Source of the DNA: Erodium maritimum
Taxonomy: Eukaryota > Streptophyta > Magnoliopsida > Geraniales > Geraniaceae
Length of the DNA: 64,000 nucleotides
Reading direction: 5' to 3'
Assembly: GCA_963921825.1 (NCBI GenBank)
Contig: OY997596.1
Location: 31,983,932 to 32,047,931 of the forward strand
Position 1 is the stretch's first letter; every line of letters begins with the position of its first letter. Positions 24,801 to 30,800 of this stretch are shown piece after piece. Made by a program: the position numbers and the translations under genes. The notes below the pieces were generated by a model. The model did not search any database and was not told where the DNA came from. It worked only from the letters and a program-made list of their open reading frames with translations.

Positions 24801-27800
24801 GATTCATGATTGAGATACTGATAAGTACTAGAGGTTTTATTAAATATGGCTCTCTGACTTTTACATACCCGTGACAACATATGTTAGAAGAAATACTGTG
24901 GTGACTCATTTTGATTTTATGAGGCATCATTTCCAAATTTATCGTAAAGCTCCATTACAGTCCTTTCAATGTGTTAACGTTTTATTACGGAAAAATACTC
25001 AATGCTTGCTTATAATGGTGAGACATCTTCTGTATAACTCTATCTTCCCATTCATAGTTGTAAGTTTTGGAGCTTTGCTTTCTCTCAACAATGTACTTCT
25101 ACTTGCATCCATATATTATTTTAGCTTTATATTCTTCACATGAATAAGGGTTCTATAGTGTGATATAACAAAAGGAGTGATTTCCCCTTTTTTTTGTTTC
25201 TTTGCAGGAGAAGGTGTGTTGTGGCGGAGACTCTGGTTGAGAAAAACTTTGATTTGGCTTTCCAAGTGATCTACGAATTTAATTTGCCAGGTAAACAGTA
25301 GACTTTTATTGTTTTAAACATTACAAATTCTGGTCCTATTGCATTTTAATTGTGGCACTTATACACTGTCTTATTAACCTGTATCTTACAGCTGTTGATA
25401 TATACGCTGGTGTTGCTTCATCACTTGCTGAGAGAAAGAAAGGCAGTCAATTGACAGAGTTCTTCAGAAACATTAAGGGCACAATTGATGATGATGATTG
25501 GGACCAGGTAATAGCATTCAGTAAATTCATAGATTGTAATTACCTACAATGTAGGAGTAAAATAGAATTGCTCTTTGTAAAGATGTAGCATGTTATGAAA
25601 GGCTCTCAATTAGTGAAATTGCAAAGGTTTAAAGATGGTTAAACATTTGATCTTTAGAAGTTGGGGATGACATATCAACCTTTAGTTAGGTGCCTGACTG
25701 ATGGATCTCGTTATAGGACCTAGGTAGGAATTCAGATTGATTCCAAAGCTTCGCGTGGGTGAATCCTTGTTGTTTATAGGCTCGTCATAGAGGGAACCCG
25801 AGGACCTCGTAGAGAGAGACCAAAATATTCTTATAATTCTTAGTCTACTTCATTCATGTAGCTCTCGGATATAAATAACCCAAGAGGTTTCCTAAACCCA
25901 ATAGAACATTAATTGCAAACTAATGTCACAGTTTCCAAATCCTATTACACTTGCAAAATAAGAAAACAATTAAAAAGGAAACAACAATTAAAAAGGAAAC
26001 AGCTCAACTAAGACATTAATTAAACCAAACCCTAGCCGACTATTACTAACCGACCATACCATTGTGGTGGGCTTATCCCACCTTGTACCGGTCCGTACAG
26101 CCCATAACATCACTCCCCTCTTGCACACGGTGCTTGTCCTCAAGCACATAACGTGGATCCATCATATTGGCGGCCCTGTCCTCGTCCGTGTCCTCGATCA
26201 ACTCCAACCAGAAGAGATTTTTACATTTATGACCAAAGCTGTAGGCTTCATCGCAATTGAAACAGAGTCCTTTAGTGAAACGATCCTTCTTTTCGTCCTC
26301 GGAAATACGTTTAGCATACGGCCTCGGAGGAACTGAATTCTGCACCTGCTGCCGACTGCTGTAGTCAGATCCGGTGGCTAATGGATTTCTACGTCAATCA
26401 CCAAATTGTCGAGCAAGCCACTAAGGTACAAAGCAATTTCCTAGTCGACCGTCAGATCTGGTACCTGCGCAGCCAAGCGCTCGAATTGAGCCGAGTAATC
26501 TGCCACTGAATCCTCCTGCCATAGTTTTGCAAGTTTTCCTAGCCGGGTACCTGCTAATATGGAGCCAAAGCGAGAGTTGGAATATAATTTCAAAGATGAC
26601 CAATTCAGGTTAGGAGAAGCTTTTTGGATCTTCATAAACCACAGCTGGGCATCGTCCTCCAGATGGAACGATACCAACAAAACTTTCTACTCAGCCGAAG
26701 TCCGTTGATGGAGAAAGTACCCCTCACAACGGTTCAGCCACGCTGCCGGGTCTGTACGCCAATCGAACCGAGGGAACTCCAGGCGTGCAAAACGGGGCAC
26801 CATGGCACCACCGTCGCCGGCCGAGCCTGTGCCAGACGACACCGGGATCGCCTGCGAGCTTTCCTCCTGCGCAGGCGGCAGGTTGGATAGAGCTTGTACC
26901 TGCAGCGCCAAATTTTTGAACTCCTGTGTCGCAGTTGCACAACCTCCTGCCGATCAACTTCATATTTGGCCATGAACAATTCAAACTTCAGCTGAAAAGA
27001 CATATCCGGGTCCATAACGATTGGGTATGATACCAATATGTTAGGTGCCTGACTGATGGATCTCGTTATGGGACCTAGGTAGGAATTCGGATTGATTCCA
27101 AGGCCTCGCGTAAGCGAATCCTTGTTCTTCTTCTTCTTCTTCTTCTCAATCGTAACAGTTACAGACTCGTTATAGAGGTAACCCGAGGACCTCGTAGAGA
27201 GAGACCAAAATATTCTTATAATTCTTAGTCTACTTCATGTAGCTCTCGGGTATAAATAAACCAAGAGGTTTCCTAAACCCAATAGAACTTTAATTGGAAA
27301 CTAATGCCATGGTTTCCAAATCCTATTACACTTGTAAAATAAGAAAACAATTAAAAAATAAACAACTCAACTAAGACAATAATTAAACCAAATCCTAGCC
27401 GTCGGCCATACCATTATCCCACTTGTACCGGTCCGTAACACCTTTTTGGGTAATTGAGGTCAAATTGTGATATAGTTTAGAGAGCAGGTGGATAGCAACT
27501 TAAATGACATAGAATTCTTCTTTGTAAAGAAGTCTACAGTATGTTATGACATGCTCTAAATAAGAGAAATGGAAAAGGTTTAACAATGGGGTAAACTTTT
27601 GACCTTTAGAAGGTGGGGATGTCAGAGAAATGGAAAAGGTTTAACAATGGGTAAACTTTTGACCTTTAGAAGGTGGGGATGTCATATCAACCTTTTTGGG
27701 TAATTGAGATCGGATTAGGATATAATTTGAAGAGTAACTGGTGGATAGCAACTTAAATCACATAGAAATTTGAGCTACTATTATACCTAACAACCCCAAT

Positions 27801-30800
27801 CCTTATATGATATAAAAATTTGAAGGGGAATTGCTGAAATGTGCTCTCATTAATTGGACACAGAAGAAAAATTGCCTGATTAAAAAAATGACCCATGAGC
27901 TACCTTATGGATGGTGCACGATCGAAAACATTTACATTTTGCTAAAATAGATAGAAAACGATTAAATGTTCTGTCAAAAGATACGGAATATTCTATTTAT
28001 TTTAACACGTGCTAGGCGCATGAAGTTTTTTTTCTTTCTCAAACACCCAAAACTACCACTAATACCTAAACTTCCCTAACCATAACACCCCTCTACCTTT
28101 TTGCTACCTCCGACCATTGCCCTCTATTATACTCCAACAAATCAAAGACCAAATACACAAGCTAGAACTAGAGACATCAAAATCAAGATCTATGTTCGTC
28201 GGAAAATCAACCTATGGACAGACTACCATTTACAAACCCATGAAGGAACCCAAGTCACTCGCTAGAACTAGGATATGGTCGTTGGGCAATCCATTTGTGC
28301 ATAGCGGCGACAGAAAATTAAACCTAGAAGTTCGATTTTAAAGGTGTGCACAAATCAACGTTGGAGGATTTTAAGTGTGCAATGCAAATCGACTCCTGAA
28401 AATTGGGACCTTGTGACATGTCGGAAATGCCACGAACATTTGTGCACATATCTACCAATACGAGTTTGACCTCCTCATCCAGTTGTTATATCTCATGGGC
28501 ACACTCAAACTTGACATCTCGCTACAAGATTCTTTGCAATGGATACCAGGTCCTAATGAGTTCTTAATGAAAAAGGCTTACAATCTGTTATTCGATCTAG
28601 GAGAGGACGTGAAGCTTGAGTATCAATCATATGTTCATCTGACACTCTCTGTAAACTAAGCGCATTAGCCCACATGGCATGCATGAGGCATTTCCTTTGA
28701 ATTCGGGTGTGATTTTCAAATGGTAAGGGATATCAACTTCTCACCCCCGATCACCTAAATCCATAGTTGAAAATTGGTTGTCCCCAAGTTCTCATCGTTG
28801 TGCCCGGAAAGACTGGAGCAGACTTGCCTTAATATTTTTTGGACTTTCTGGACCTCCATAAACGAATCAACCCTCTCAAATCTTATAGAAGGCTTGGAGA
28901 CCACGCTGAGCAAAATCCCCAGCCGCTTGAATTCCCAAAATCGATCCCCAATCCAATGCCAGCTTCTACACTTGTGCTACTATCCAACCGGTTTCTTCTG
29001 ATCTTTCTTGGATTGTTGATTCGAAACTCTATCCTTTGTAATTTTGTCACTCTTTATAATGTTGGATTTCGATCTCCCTACTTGCGCACCCTAGTTCTTA
29101 CCATATAAAAGCCCCCATTTTAGCAGATAAAGATTTACAATGGGAGAGATTTTGATAGTGGAGATGTTGGACGCATTCTTAACAAAATATGAGGGTTGTG
29201 TGTAAAATAAAAGATGCGAGTTGATGATAAGGACACGGATTTAGAATGTGCAAGGGGAAGACTTGAAGAAAGTAACCTCGTTAGAAACATACTATTACTT
29301 ATTGTTTTTCAATATTCTATAACTCGGGGAGATCTTAGTAAGAACTCGATGGAATTCATCCCAAAACTTGGTCAAACTTGAAGCTTGGTCAGGTTTCGAT
29401 CGAAAATTAGTTCAAACTTGGTGTCTTGATGAGTTATAGTTCCTGGAAATTGCGGTTGTGAAAAAGGCTTGTTGTGCAAATGATATCGTACTTAGGGTCA
29501 CCATGTGATTCTTCGAGTAGTGGATTCGCGGGGTGTAGACCCACTCTGTAGTGGATGAAGTTGTGGGTGTGATAGCTAAGCAGAGGAAGAAAACGAAAAG
29601 AATGAGGTGTCTCGGTTGAGTGAGAATGAGAAAAGGTGCAAATGAGTTAGGGTAGCTAAGAAGGTGTGAAAGGCACAAGATATAACTGATGGAGGGAGAT
29701 TTTGAACCAATATTATATAATTTTCCTCATAATTATGTAAAAAATAATACTACACATCATCCCCTTCCCTCTACTGTTATGCCATCATCTGTTACGGTTT
29801 TGTGGTATTGGTGAGGCGTTGGAATTTTATTCTAGGATTAATTGCCAAAAAGTGTACTGAAGTTTTGTCTACAAACGAAAACATGCATAAACTTTTGTTC
29901 ATGCTTTATGGGTGCATTGAAGTTTGGTCTACCGACTTTTTAGAAAAACATAATAGATTAATTGTCGAAAACTACCCTAAAGTATTGCCCACACAACTAT
30001 AGAATGCATTATCAATGGCCCACACAACTTCAGAATGCATTACGTATTGCCCACAAATCTATTGAATCCGCTAAAAACTGCCAAGACCATTCATTCTGAA
30101 CCTCCCTGTTACGTTTTTCTAATAAAATCGACGGACAAACTTTAGTGCACCCACAAAGCAAGGACACAAGTTTATGCATGTTTTCGTTTGTGGAAAAAAT
30201 TTCAGTGCATTTTTAGACAATTAACCCTTTATTCTACTAGTTTAGAAATGTGGCTTGCTGAAATCAAATTTTCGTTAGTTTTTACTGACGGAGAACCATG
30301 CCCAGTTTGTAGTGCAATACATAACACAATTTTTTTTCAAAGGTTTGTTTTTGGTATGTGACCAACTCATGAGAGCATTTTTTAGCAAATGCATTTATAC
30401 ATTTAGCAAGGGTTCGGCTTGAAACCCCATCTATTACCATCAAGATCCAACGCACAATAGCACGTGTGCTATTGTGAACGCAAACTAGAGGACATGCAGG
30501 GACTGAACAATAAATTTTTCATTTAAAAATACGTTGACTCGGGTCGGATGTCTCGTGCCGGATTTGTCGAATTGGGGTTGTATTTTGTCGGACATCAACA
30601 AAGTACTTAAGTATCATTGAACTAAAGCTTCATAATTTGGTAAAGTCGACTTGGGTAGGATTATGTCATACACAAGTTAGATTATATTGGGCTCGGGTCG
30701 GGTTACGTTGGACTCAGGAGCTAAGGTCGGATAGTCTGCACAATTACAAAATGCCCTAGTCCGAGATAATACTGATAGTGATTTTGGGACCAACTGAAAA

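Larger units (their letters stand above)
25679..27445 (-). mobile_element. TR-GAG retrotransposon element 2
   Basis: LTRs at 25684-26109 and 27039-27440, with the 5-bp target duplication CCTTT at 25679-25683 and 27441-27445. On the - strand a primer site TGGTATCATACCCAA follows the 5' LTR (about 27022-27035) and a purine tract AAGAGGGGAGTGA precedes the 3' LTR. The interior encodes a broken gag with a zinc knuckle but no protease, reverse transcriptase or integrase. This is the layout of the TR-GAG class of non-autonomous retrotransposons. It lies in intron 22, antisense to the host gene. Confidence 0.9.
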
